DNA of 64,000 bases, taken from NCBI RefSeq assembly GCF_001306135.1, contig NZ_LGKP01000022.1, positions 372,001-436,000 on the forward strand, in the 5' to 3' direction. The notes under the pieces are model-generated. The model had not been told where the DNA came from and searched no databases. It saw only the letters and a list, made by a program, of their open reading frames with translations. Both the position numbers and the translations under genes were made by a program. How positions within the stretch are numbered: position 1 is the first letter of the stretch; each line of letters starts with the position of its first letter. Source of the stretch: Herpetosiphon geysericola (GTDB lineage Bacteria; Chloroflexota; Chloroflexia; Chloroflexales; Herpetosiphonaceae). Shown here piece after piece: positions 8,787 to 16,945 of this stretch.

Positions 8787-9545
8787 ATGCATCAATTAGA
8801 GGTCATTGCTTGCACCAGTACGATGCTCGATCTGGTTGTGCCGATCGCCGTGCTTGTGCCGCCCGACCATTCAGCCAACGGGCCAGCGTGTCCGGTTGTT
8901 ACCTTGCTCCACGGCTTGTCAGATAGTTATATGTGCTGGTTGGATTATACGAATATCCGGCAATATATTGCTGCGACGCGCTTAATTGTGGTAATGCCGC
9001 ATTGTGGTCGCTCGTTTTATGCCAATGGCCTTGGTGGCCAGCAGATTGAGGAATTTCTCGCTGTCGAGTTGCCTCAATTTATTGATGCTCAGTATACGAC
9101 AATCAAGCAACGTGAGGGGCGGGCAATCGGTGGCGTTTCGATGGGTGGCTATGGTGCGTTGCGCTTAGGCTTGGGCTATTCGCAGCATTGGAGCACCGTG
9201 TTTAGCCATAGTGGCGCAGTTGATGCCCCGCGCTGGATCGATGATCCCTCGAATATGGTGATTTTCGGGCCGGTCGGTAGCCCAATTCGCCAGCAATATA
9301 GCCTTTTTCGCATGATCGACCAATTGGTGGCGCCAATTCCTGCAATGCATTTTGATTGTGGGCTTGACGATTTTTTAGTCGAGGAGAATCGTTCATTTCA
9401 TCATGCACTACGCCAACAGCATATTCCGCATATTTACCGCGAACGGCCTGGCGGCCATACATGGCGCTATTGCGATGAAAATTTAGCCGCGAGCCTTAAT
9501 TGGGTGTGCCAAGAACTCAATCAGCCAACTCACTGCGAACCATAA
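8787..9545 (+). CDS. Alpha/beta-hydrolase esterase (esterase D / tributyrin esterase type)
   Basis: A 252-residue alpha/beta hydrolase. LLHGLSD supplies the oxyanion-hole region, GGVSMGGYGA the nucleophile elbow with Ser118, LDDFLVEEN the acid and PGGHTWRYC the catalytic His. This layout matches the esterase D/putative esterase family, which hydrolyses small acyl esters. The open frame begins at 8700, but the ATG at 8787 fits the family N-terminus (strand, then LVVPIAVLVP). No signal peptide is present, so it is cytoplasmic. Confidence 0.85.
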   Translation: MHQLEVIACTSTMLDLVVPIAVLVPPDHSANGPACPVVTLLHGLSDSYMCWLDYTNIRQYIAATRLIVVMPHCGRSFYANGLGGQQIEEFLAVELPQFIDAQYTTIKQREGRAIGGVSMGGYGALRLGLGYSQHWSTVFSHSGAVDAPRWIDDPSNMVIFGPVGSPIRQQYSLFRMIDQLVAPIPAMHFDCGLDDFLVEENRSFHHALRQQHIPHIYRERPGGHTWRYCDENLAASLNWVCQELNQPTHCEP

Positions 9546-9562
9546 GTAGCCCTGGTGGGCGA

Positions 9563-9578
9563 TTGACAAGTTTTGTCA
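9563..9578. promoter_or_regulatory. Palindromic operator-like site before fabI
   Basis: TTGACAAGTTTTGTCA contains the inverted repeat TGACAA-gtt-TTGTCA and could double as a -35 element. It lies 70 bases before the fabI start. The binding protein is unknown. Confidence 0.35.
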
Positions 9579-9647
9579 GATTGTTGCCGTTAAGATTTGT
9601 GCCAGTGGTGGTGTGCCGCTGAACAATGTGCTAGTTCAGGAGACATA

Positions 9648-10433
9648 ATGGATTTGCTCAAAGGGAAAAAAGCGTTAATTGTTGGCATTGCCAATGATCA
9701 TTCAATTGCTTGGGGCATTGCGCAAGCTCTCAAACAAGCTGGGGCCGAATTGGCCTTTTCATATGCTGGCGAAAGTTTGGAGCGGCGCGTGCGCCCATTG
9801 GCCGAGCAACTTGGCGTCAGTTTTGTGCAGCAATGCGATGTGAGCGACGATGCACAAATTGCGACCTTGTTTGAGAAGCTTGGCGCTGAGTTTGGCCAAT
9901 TTGATATTTTGGTACATAGCGTGGCCTATGCCAAACGTGAAGATCTTTCTGGCCGCTTTATCGATAGTAGCCGCGATGGCTGGCGCTTGGCAATGGATAT
10001 TAGCGCTTTTTCGTTGGTCGCGCTCACCAAAGCTGCCTTGCCATTGCTCAATCCCAACGCCAATATTTTGACTCTGAGCTACTACGGAGCCGAAAAGGTG
10101 GTGGCCAACTACAACGTGATGGGTGTTGCGAAGGCTGCACTTGAAGCAAGCGTGCGCTATCTGGCCGCCGACCTTGGTCCCGATGGCTTGCGGGTGAATG
10201 CAATTAGTGCTGGCCCAATTCGCACGCTTTCTGCTTCGGGCATTGGCAACTTCCGGCGTTTGCACAAGGCGTTTACCAATGCCAACCCAATGCGCCGCGC
10301 AATCACGATTGAAGATGTGGGCAATACGGCCTTGTGGCTGTGCTCCGATCTCGCCAGCGGCGTGACAGGTGAAGTGGTTTATGTTGATGGCGGCTTTAAT
10401 GTGCTCGGGATGAGCGAAGAATCGCAGGCCTAA
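9648..10433 (+). CDS. fabI: Enoyl-[acyl-carrier-protein] reductase (NADH)
   Basis: FabI catalyses the last reduction in each fatty-acid elongation cycle. The protein has 261 residues. The N-terminal KKALIVGIANDHSIAWGIA is the FabI-type cofactor loop. YYGAEKVVANYNVMGVAK carries the Tyr-x6-Lys catalytic pair of FabI. The C-terminal TGEVVYVDGGFNVLGM is also typical. The frame opens upstream at 9597, but ATG 9648 has AGGAG 6 bases before it and gives the normal length. A bidirectional terminator follows. Confidence 0.96.
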   Translation: MDLLKGKKALIVGIANDHSIAWGIAQALKQAGAELAFSYAGESLERRVRPLAEQLGVSFVQQCDVSDDAQIATLFEKLGAEFGQFDILVHSVAYAKREDLSGRFIDSSRDGWRLAMDISAFSLVALTKAALPLLNPNANILTLSYYGAEKVVANYNVMGVAKAALEASVRYLAADLGPDGLRVNAISAGPIRTLSASGIGNFRRLHKAFTNANPMRRAITIEDVGNTALWLCSDLASGVTGEVVYVDGGFNVLGMSEESQA

Positions 10434-10453
10434 GGCTGTTGTAGCTGCATAAA

Positions 10454-10492
10454 AACGCCCCGCCGTTGTTAGATTGTGCGGCGGGGCGTTTT
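10454..10492. terminator. Bidirectional intrinsic terminator
   Basis: A perfect 12-bp GC-rich stem (10454-10465 with 10479-10490) with A- and T-runs on either side, between convergent fabI and the 70-residue gene. Confidence 0.9.
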
Positions 10493-10497
10493 ACTGT

Positions 10498-10710
10498 TTA
10501 ATCGGCGGCTGTCCAGCTGACATGAATATCGCTGAACAAACGCCCATAACGGGCTAAACGCTCAAGCGGCTCGTTGAAGGCTTGGGCATCGTTTTTGCGG
10601 CCTGCCTCGCGCACGATGCCGCGTAATTCCTCGATATTCGTATATAAATCACCAAGCTGAGCTTGAATTGCTTCCAAACGTTCAACCCATTCTTGATCGG
10701 TATCGCTCAT
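10498..10710 (-). CDS. Small acidic helical protein, unknown function
   Basis: A 70-residue, mostly alpha-helical, acidic protein without membrane segments. The ATG is preceded by AGGAG and the gene ends at the terminator shared with fabI. I do not recognise a family. Its own start signal and convergent terminator support a real gene. Confidence 0.6.
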   Translation of the reverse strand: MSDTDQEWVERLEAIQAQLGDLYTNIEELRGIVREAGRKNDAQAFNEPLERLARYGRLFSDIHVSWTAAD

Positions 10711-10776
10711 CTTGAAAACTCCTTGTCATGATAGAATACTGCTATTTTAGCACATCTGTCTTTATTGGGCTGCTGC

Positions 10777-10806
10777 TTGACAAAGGCTTGCCTGCGTAGC
10801 TATTGT
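10777..10806 (+). promoter_or_regulatory. Promoter of the lipoprotein gene
   Basis: TTGACA (10777-10782), 18 bases, TATTGT (10801-10806), about 45 bases before the GTG start. Confidence 0.55.
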
Positions 10807-10849
10807 AGCGTAGTGCATCAGTGCAGCGTTGATCGAAAAGGGGTGCTAT

Positions 10850-11335
10850 GTGCGTTTGATTGCTATCCTGCTTTTGGGCTTGATTGTATGCGGCTGTGCC
10901 AGCCAAACTGCTACGCCAACCCCAATCGCAGCGGCCTTAGTTCGGACGGATATTGAGGGTTTAGCAGCGTTTGTTAGTTTGCCATTTCAACCAACCAGCG
11001 TTCAGTGGACGACTACAACCCTAACCGCACAGCCTGATCGTTCGGTGCCTGGCCCGACTGATATGCAAGTTGAAGCCGTTTTGAGCTTTACTGCTGCTGA
11101 TCTCGAACAATTGCGCGCTCAAGCCCAGCCATTGAGTTGGAAGCCGCAATGGAAGGCAACAACGTTTAAACCATGGTATCCCCAATCAGTGCGTGATGCA
11201 TTTGCCTTCGATGGTGATGCGTTTCAGTTGACCGTCCCAAGCTACGATGCAATTCCGGTCTTTGGCTCAACTCGCCCGGGGAGCTTTTTCATCACACCTG
11301 CTGGCGATGTGTTGCTCTCAATCAGCACCAATTAA
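10850..11335 (+). CDS. Putative lipoprotein, unknown function
   Basis: A 161-residue protein with a lipoprotein signal (hydrophobic core, then V-C-G-C with the modified Cys at residue 16) and a Thr/Pro stretch after it. The remainder is soluble and beta-rich, and I do not recognise it. The frame also allows TTG at 10829, but GTG 10850 has AAGGGG at good spacing and leaves a short basic n-region. It is a single gene with its own promoter. Confidence 0.7.
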   Translation: MRLIAILLLGLIVCGCASQTATPTPIAAALVRTDIEGLAAFVSLPFQPTSVQWTTTTLTAQPDRSVPGPTDMQVEAVLSFTAADLEQLRAQAQPLSWKPQWKATTFKPWYPQSVRDAFAFDGDAFQLTVPSYDAIPVFGSTRPGSFFITPAGDVLLSISTN

Positions 11336-11691
11336 TGGTTGCCTAAACCGCCTGAGGCTTCAATTAAGGATATTTTATTTGACATAATTAAATATTTGTA
11401 GCGCTTAGGATAGGCAATAAATTAAAAATCCCTCACAATTAGCACGTCAAGCCTCTTGACAAAACCTATGCTGGTTGGCTATGCTGCATACGACATCGCT
11501 CCTAAACAGCTATTAGTACCTCTGTTGTTGGGCGGCGGGCTATCCAACCTCATGCCGCCACGTTCCTATTGTATTGATTTCGGTGACTAATATTGGTTTA
11601 GGAGGATTGCTCGTTCCTCTTTTTTTGGTTTGCAGTGCAAACCCGCTATTTTACGCCATGCGTTATGCTATGGCGACCACAAGGAGCCAAA
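11336..11691 (+). promoter_or_regulatory. Intergenic region: promoter and long leader of the first WXG-effector gene
   Basis: TTGACA (11456-11461), 18 bases, TATGCT (11480-11485). The leader of about 200 bases holds CTCCT (11499-11503) and ATTAGTAC (11512-11519). Just before AAGGAG there is a hairpin, CGCCAT (11654-11659) pairing with ATGGCG (11670-11675). The same arrangement precedes the other three WXG genes. No gene is seen in this stretch. Confidence 0.55.
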
Positions 11692-12714
11692 ATGGCAGCA
11701 GATCTCGTGCAAAGCGATTACGAACGGCTCGGACAGGTGGCAACGCAGTTTCAAAAACTGCACGATCAACAAACCCAAATGGAAGCCATGGTGCGCCAAA
11801 CCTACCAACAATTACGCAGTACATGGCAAGGCGATGCGGCGGTCGCCTTTTTTGCTGAGATGGACGATGCGATTTTCCCAACCCTCAAGCGCTTGCAAAC
11901 GGCCTTGACCAGTGCTAGTACCCTCACCAGCCAAATTTCACAAACTTTTCGTCAAGCAGAAGAAGAAGCCTCAAAATTGATGAAATTCGATGGCAACGGC
12001 GGGGCTGCTGGCGGTGGCGCTGGAGCCGCTGGTGGTGGTGCCAGCTATTCTGCTGAAGGTTCAGCGTTTGCCGCAGGTGGTGGCAGCGGTGGGCTTGATC
12101 CGGCGGTTAATGCCAAATGGGCAACCCTTACTCCCGACCAACAAGCAGCAGTTTTGCAAAGCATCTCCAACAAAATTTGCGATGAATATGGGATCGAACA
12201 TGTGCCAGTCACGGTTTCCGACTTGGCCGATCCCCCAGGCTTGGATCTGTTTGGCTATCGCAACGATCAAGGGGTCTTTATCGACCTTGACAACATGGGC
12301 GATGCAGACCGCGTGTTGAACACTGTGGCCCATGAAGTGCGTCATGAAGTGCAACGTCAAATGGGTCTTTTGGCCAACCCGAGCAGCTTTGATAAATTCT
12401 TGCGCTCGATGGGGATTCAAGAAAGCCCCAAATGGCCAGTTAATGATGTGACTGAAGCTATGGCCAACGAATGGCACGAAAATTTCGCCAATTACATTAG
12501 CCCAGAAAGCGATTTTGCTAAGTACGAAAGTCAGCCAGTTGAGAGCGATGCGCGCAAATATGGCGAAAGCTACCGCGATAATTTAACCTTATCCGAGTTC
12601 GAGAGCCATATTCCCAAGCCAACGCCGCAACCAGTGCCAGTGCCAACTCCTGGCCCAACGCCAGTGCCACCAACCGCTACTCCGACGCCAACCCCAGTTG
12701 GTAAAACCAAGTAG
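11692..12714 (+). CDS. WXG100-like N-terminal domain fused to a HExxH metallopeptidase-like domain
   Basis: A 340-residue protein. Residues 1-105 are a helical WXG100-type domain with the W45-Q-G turn between two helices. A Gly/Ala-rich linker (about 106-145) follows, then a globular domain with His214-Glu215-x-x-His218 (HEVRH), the zinc-ligand pattern of metallopeptidases, and a Pro/Thr tail. WXG100 domains are type VII secretion substrates, so it is probably a secreted effector; the enzyme target is unknown. I chose the ATG after AAGGAG, the frame upstream being leader. Two candidate partner genes follow: a TPR/DUF4919-like protein and a WD40 lipoprotein. Confidence 0.8.
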   Translation: MAADLVQSDYERLGQVATQFQKLHDQQTQMEAMVRQTYQQLRSTWQGDAAVAFFAEMDDAIFPTLKRLQTALTSASTLTSQISQTFRQAEEEASKLMKFDGNGGAAGGGAGAAGGGASYSAEGSAFAAGGGSGGLDPAVNAKWATLTPDQQAAVLQSISNKICDEYGIEHVPVTVSDLADPPGLDLFGYRNDQGVFIDLDNMGDADRVLNTVAHEVRHEVQRQMGLLANPSSFDKFLRSMGIQESPKWPVNDVTEAMANEWHENFANYISPESDFAKYESQPVESDARKYGESYRDNLTLSEFESHIPKPTPQPVPVPTPGPTPVPPTATPTPTPVGKTK

Positions 12715-12737
12715 CCGAGTAATCACAAGGATAGTGT

Positions 12738-13250
12738 ATGACATTAAACGATGCAGCGTATCAATATTGGTCACAACCCAATCGCGAGCACTTTATGGTG
12801 TTGCGCGAAGCGGTGATGGCCAGCGCTAATTATTCACCTACCATTTCGCCCAACGAAGTAGCGAGCGCTGCTTTCAGCAAAGGCGATTACCCAACGGTAA
12901 TCAAGCAGTTGCGGAGTTTGTTGCCTGGTGCCTTGCTAAGCCCAGGTTTGCATAATCTGTTGGCAATTGCCTACAACGAGCTTGGCGACAAGGATAATAC
13001 CTTGCGCGAGGCCCATTTTGCCAAAACCGTGATGGATGGCATTTTAATGACTGGCGATGGCAGCCGCGAACAGCCCTACTATGTGCTCTCGGTGCAAGAT
13101 GAGTACGATGTGTTGGGCTATTTGGGTAAAAATAGCCAACGCCAAACCCTTGTTCACGATCAAGACCAAAACCTCGATCTGCACATCTGCGATGATGAGA
13201 GCTGGGTTTGGTTTGAAGTCAGTTCGCTGATTGTATTAGAAGGAAACTAG
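12738..13250 (+). CDS. TPR-like protein with DUF4919-like C-terminus
   Basis: A 170-residue soluble protein. The middle (about 40-100) looks like a tetratricopeptide hairpin pair. The end, GDGSREQPYYVLSVQDEYDVL followed by a D-x-W-F strand, resembles DUF4919, whose function is unknown. It starts 23 bases after the WXG-metallopeptidase with AAGGA before the ATG, and the next gene follows 4 bases later. Position makes it a candidate immunity or accessory protein; this is inference. Confidence 0.7.
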   Translation: MTLNDAAYQYWSQPNREHFMVLREAVMASANYSPTISPNEVASAAFSKGDYPTVIKQLRSLLPGALLSPGLHNLLAIAYNELGDKDNTLREAHFAKTVMDGILMTGDGSREQPYYVLSVQDEYDVLGYLGKNSQRQTLVHDQDQNLDLHICDDESWVWFEVSSLIVLEGN

Positions 13251-13254
13251 GTTC

Positions 13255-14355
13255 ATGCGCTACGTTAACCCCTTGCAGACAATTTCGCGCGTTGGCTGCA
13301 AACGAATTTCAAGCTTGCTTCTGGTAACTATCGTTGGCGCATTCTTAACCGCTTGTAGCTCATCGGGAGGCAATCCAGTGCCAACAATCGGAATAAATGT
13401 CGCGCCAGGGGTTAACTTTCGCGGCGATGTTGTCGCCCTTCAGTTTCAAGATAATGCGCAACTTTTGGTCGGCGTAGGCTATGATGGAGCATATCGTTGG
13501 AATTTGGCAACGACCGCTATTGAACAAAGCTTCGCCCCCAAACAGCTCTTTTTTGGGCTTGCGAGTGCTGCACCACTCGTCGCCTCAACCGAACGCAAAA
13601 CCATTACAACGTGGGATGCGAGCACTGGCAAACAGGTAGCTGCGTGGAATGCCAAACCCCGCCACTTGGATGCTCAAACCAATGTTTTTGAAGTCAGCGC
13701 GCTTGCAATCACGGCTGATCAGCAAACCCTGATTGCTGCCTACAACAAAGGCAGTATGTTGCAGGCCTGGAATTTAGCAAGCGGCGAAGCCACCACGACC
13801 TTTGGCGCACCAGCAGATACTGGCTCGATTGTGGAAATTGCGCTTAGCCCCGATGGCCAATTGCTCGCGAGCAACGATTTCAGCGGGGTTGTGCAGGTTT
13901 GGGAGGTTGCGAGTGGCCAGCAAGTGCAGGCCTTCAAAGAAGCTAGGCTCAAATATCAGCCAGGCAAATTGGCCTGGAGCCACGATGGCAAATGGCTAGC
14001 AGCTAGCAGTGGCGATAAAAATGGTGGCAGTGTGCTGGTTTGGGATACCAATTCGTGGGCAATTGCTGCGACCCATACCAGCGCCGAGCAACAATTTGGG
14101 GGCTTGGCCTTTCATCCGCGCACCAATACCTTGGCGATTGGCACCAGCAGCGGCTTGATCGAATTGTATGATCCGGCGAGCAACCAAGTTACAAATACTC
14201 TTAAAGGCCACGCCGAGCGCGTAACGACGCTCGCTTGGAACGCCGACGGCAGCCAATTGGCCTCTGGCGGTAAAGAGCCATTGGTGATTATCTGGGATAC
14301 GACCAGCCTAAGCGAAAAACAACGCTTGCTATTGCCAGCCACCACAGTCCAATAA
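13255..14355 (+). CDS. WD40-repeat lipoprotein
   Basis: A 366-residue protein with an LTAC lipobox (Cys34) after a hydrophobic segment. A beta-propeller follows, with repeated units ending in W-D or similar (VWEVASG, VWDTNSW, IIWDTTS) and LSPDGQLLAS/WNADGSQLASG blades. It should be anchored on the outside of the membrane as a binding platform. It is the third gene of the first WXG operon and ends at a weak terminator. Its role with the effector is unproven. Confidence 0.88.
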   Translation: MRYVNPLQTISRVGCKRISSLLLVTIVGAFLTACSSSGGNPVPTIGINVAPGVNFRGDVVALQFQDNAQLLVGVGYDGAYRWNLATTAIEQSFAPKQLFFGLASAAPLVASTERKTITTWDASTGKQVAAWNAKPRHLDAQTNVFEVSALAITADQQTLIAAYNKGSMLQAWNLASGEATTTFGAPADTGSIVEIALSPDGQLLASNDFSGVVQVWEVASGQQVQAFKEARLKYQPGKLAWSHDGKWLAASSGDKNGGSVLVWDTNSWAIAATHTSAEQQFGGLAFHPRTNTLAIGTSSGLIELYDPASNQVTNTLKGHAERVTTLAWNADGSQLASGGKEPLVIIWDTTSLSEKQRLLLPATTVQ

Positions 14356-14664
14356 GCAGCATTCCGCAGGCAACCCACTGGCCTTGCTGGCGGTTGCCTT
14401 GCTCTTTTAGTCTAGCAATACCCAGAATGAGTTTTTAACAAAACATACAATCACTAACGATGCTGCATGCAACATTACTCCTCGTTGTAGATTAGTACTT
14501 AGCTGTTCAAGTATAACTAGGATGCGTTCTTTTCTTATATTCCTCTTCATATCTTGCTACTACCAATCTGCATTCAATGGTATATTAGCTTGCTCGTTTA
14601 GTTAGGGATTAAAGCTCGCTATTTTATGCTCATAGGGTTCCTATGAGCAGCACAAGGAGCCGAA
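14356..14664 (+). promoter_or_regulatory. Intergenic region: terminator-like hairpin, promoter and leader of the second WXG gene
   Basis: An 8-bp stem (14368-14375 with 14392-14399) ends the upstream operon. TTAACA (14435-14440), 18 bases and GATGCT (14459-14464) form a promoter resembling the one at 11456. ATTAGTAC recurs at 14491-14498. A perfect 10-bp hairpin (14627-14636 with 14640-14649) sits just before AAGGAG. No gene is seen. Confidence 0.5.
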
Positions 14665-15831
14665 ATGGCAGCAGATCTCGTCCAAAGCGATTACGAACGA
14701 CTTGGCCAAGTGGCAACCCAGTTTCAAAAACTGCACGATCAGCAAACCCAAATGGAAGCGATGGTGCGCCAAACCTACCAACACTTACGCAGTAGCTGGC
14801 AAGGCGCTGCGGCAGTTGCCTTTTTTGCTGAGATGGATGATGCAATTTTTCCAACCCTCAAGCGGTTGCAAACGGCCTTGACCAGCGCCAGTATCCTCAC
14901 CACCCAAATTTCGCAAACCTTCCGCCAAGCTGAAGAAGAGGCCTCAAAGATCGTTAGCTTTGATCAAAGTGCTACACAAGAGGAAAAAGCTGGTGGTGCA
15001 GGTGGTGGTAGCGCCACTATTAACGATCAAATGCGTGATGCTTTGGCTGGTAAGGGCTACGATGCTAATGCGATCAAGGCTATTATTGCCAATGCCACGC
15101 CTGAGCAGCTCAAAGAAATTTGGTCGGATTCGAGCTTGATGGCTGAATTGCACAAAGAATTGGGTACCGATAATTATCTTAATCTGGTGGTCAGCGTTGG
15201 CATGAACCATAGCGGCAGTGTTGCCCATACCAGCGCTCCCGATGCAGACATAGCGATTCGTGATCATCTTAGCTCGTATCTTAGCGATGCAATTGCCGAT
15301 AATCGCCAAATTACAGGCCGCGTTGGCGTCGTCGATGATACCAACTGGGATATTGCCGGGATCAATCATTATGGCCAAGATGTTTGGGAATCAGGCAAAC
15401 GCGATGGCATCAATGGCTTTGTCGATAGCGAGGGTCGGGTTTGGATTCATCAAGATAAAGGCAACCCTGGCACGATGATTCACGAAGGCGTGCATAAATA
15501 TTCCGATGATGCCATGATTTATGTCAGCCAACCCTTGAACGAAGGGGTGACTGAATACTTTACTCGCAGCACAACCGATAATCTGGGCTTGCCCAGCCGT
15601 GCTAACTACCAAGGTAATTACGAATTTGTCAGTTCATTATCGAGCTTGGTTGGCGAAGCTGTGGTTGCCGATGCCTATTTTAATGGCAACATGGATGGTT
15701 TGAAGGATGCCTATGTGAATGCAGGCTACACTGAAGCCCAATGGGATACGCTGATTGAACATACTCAAAATAATGAATGGGCCGATGCAGAATTGTTGAC
15801 CGTGCCAATTCCTGCTCCAGGAACACCTTAA
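14665..15831 (+). CDS. WXG100-like N-terminal domain fused to a gluzincin-like metallopeptidase domain
   Basis: A 388-residue protein. Residues 1-100 are almost identical to those of the WXG protein at 11692, including W45-Q-G. After a short Gly-rich linker comes a different C-terminal half. It carries HEGVH (His273, Glu274, His277) and, 15 residues on, NEGVTEYF (Glu293, Glu297), the NExxTE-type third-ligand helix of gluzincin peptidases. It is probably a secreted effector peptidase. AAGGAG precedes the ATG, and the stop overlaps the start of the following lipoprotein gene (TAATG). Confidence 0.82.
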   Translation: MAADLVQSDYERLGQVATQFQKLHDQQTQMEAMVRQTYQHLRSSWQGAAAVAFFAEMDDAIFPTLKRLQTALTSASILTTQISQTFRQAEEEASKIVSFDQSATQEEKAGGAGGGSATINDQMRDALAGKGYDANAIKAIIANATPEQLKEIWSDSSLMAELHKELGTDNYLNLVVSVGMNHSGSVAHTSAPDADIAIRDHLSSYLSDAIADNRQITGRVGVVDDTNWDIAGINHYGQDVWESGKRDGINGFVDSEGRVWIHQDKGNPGTMIHEGVHKYSDDAMIYVSQPLNEGVTEYFTRSTTDNLGLPSRANYQGNYEFVSSLSSLVGEAVVADAYFNGNMDGLKDAYVNAGYTEAQWDTLIEHTQNNEWADAELLTVPIPAPGTP

Positions 15832-16310
15832 TGCGTTGGTTGATCTGGATGAGCTGTTTGTTTCTGCTGGCAAGTTGCAGCAGCGCTGAGCCAAATATAG
15901 GCAGCATGACCCAAAGCCCAATTAATGATAAGGATCCGCTCATGACCCAAATTACCAATCCCCATTTGGAACGATCGGCGCGCGTACTGGCGACCAGCGA
16001 CCTCAGCTTAACTCAAGAACCAGCCTTCGTTCCAGCCCAAACCCTTGGTGCCCAAGAGGCACTTGGTTTGTATAATGAAACTTGGCAAATGCATGTGGCG
16101 TTGTATGCCTTTGAAAACCAACATCAGCATCAAGCAGCGATTCAAAGCCTGAAGCAGCAACTGCCAAGCCAAGGAGTCTATAGCAGTTTTGGCAGCAATG
16201 GGCCAATCTTGTTTGCTGCCTACGCACCAAACGATGGCTCAACAGGCGATCCGATTCGCGCCAAACATCAGGTTGCCAAGCTAGCTACGCTGTTTGCTGG
16301 CGAAGAATAA
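15831..16310 (+). CDS. Small lipoprotein coupled to the second WXG effector
   Basis: A 159-residue protein with a lipoprotein signal ending LLASC (Cys16), otherwise soluble and of unknown family. Its ATG overlaps the stop of the WXG-peptidase gene by one base (TAATG), a classic sign of translational coupling. A longer frame starting at 15777 would run inside the upstream gene and is rejected. It is a plausible surface immunity protein for the peptidase, by position only. Confidence 0.75.
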   Translation: MRWLIWMSCLFLLASCSSAEPNIGSMTQSPINDKDPLMTQITNPHLERSARVLATSDLSLTQEPAFVPAQTLGAQEALGLYNETWQMHVALYAFENQHQHQAAIQSLKQQLPSQGVYSSFGSNGPILFAAYAPNDGSTGDPIRAKHQVAKLATLFAGEE

Positions 16311-16328
16311 GCTTTATACGCTATCTAG

Positions 16329-16362
16329 GCTCAGACCATTAATCGTGGTCTGAGCTTTTTTT
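16329..16362 (+). terminator. Intrinsic terminator
   Basis: A perfect 10-bp stem (16329-16338 with 16346-16355), 7-base loop, then seven T residues. Confidence 0.92.
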
Positions 16363-16379
16363 GTGTGCAGCGAGGCGAA

Positions 16380-16706
16380 ATGAAGCAACTCAAACGAGGG
16401 TTAACGCTGATTGGCTATGGCTTGCTGAGCGTGCTAATCGGCTTTTGTTATCTTTTTCCTAGCAGCAACTATCATTCGGCTCAAGGCATTGCGGTCTACG
16501 ATCCCGATACGGTGCTGGTAATGCAGTGGCTCGTTGCGGGCTTGCTCATTCCAGTTGGCCTGTTACTAGTTCGGGCAATTCGGCAGCGTCAGCAACGCTT
16601 TGGTTGGCTTGAAGCTGGCCTGCTGCTAGCTGGCTTGATATTGTTGATTTGGCGTTGGCTTGTATTGAATGCTTATCAATATCCTTTTCCTGAAGCGTTT
16701 AATTAG
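16380..16706 (+). CDS. Small three-helix membrane protein
   Basis: A 108-residue protein with three membrane segments (about 8-28, 50-67 and 77-96) and a basic loop between the second and third. I do not recognise a family. A GTG at 16365 is in frame, but the ATG at 16380 has GAGG at close spacing. It lies between the terminator of the second WXG operon and the promoter of the third; no clear link to either. Confidence 0.6.
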   Translation: MKQLKRGLTLIGYGLLSVLIGFCYLFPSSNYHSAQGIAVYDPDTVLVMQWLVAGLLIPVGLLLVRAIRQRQQRFGWLEAGLLLAGLILLIWRWLVLNAYQYPFPEAFN

Positions 16707-16753
16707 TAATCCTACCTATACCAAAAAATATGCTAGGAAAACCTACAACCATG

Positions 16754-16945
16754 TTGACAAACAGCGTTAGGTTCATTATGATGATGGGCAATAATCCTTG
16801 CAAGAATTATAATTCAGCATATTTCTGTATCCCCAAACCATGTGGCAATAGTAGTTGACCGTGCCAAGTTTGTTGGCAAACAAGGCTTGGATCACGTTCA
16901 TGGTATTTTAAATAACTGCACATTTGTGCGCTTGCAGGAGGCTAT
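16754..16945 (+). promoter_or_regulatory. Promoter and leader of the third WXG gene
   Basis: TTGACA (16754-16759), 17 bases, TATGAT (16777-16782). The leader is about 155 bases. It has TCCT near 16795, an ATTATAAT box from 16806, and a small hairpin (GCACATTTGTGC) shortly before GGAGG. The design parallels the leaders of the other three WXG genes. Confidence 0.55.
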
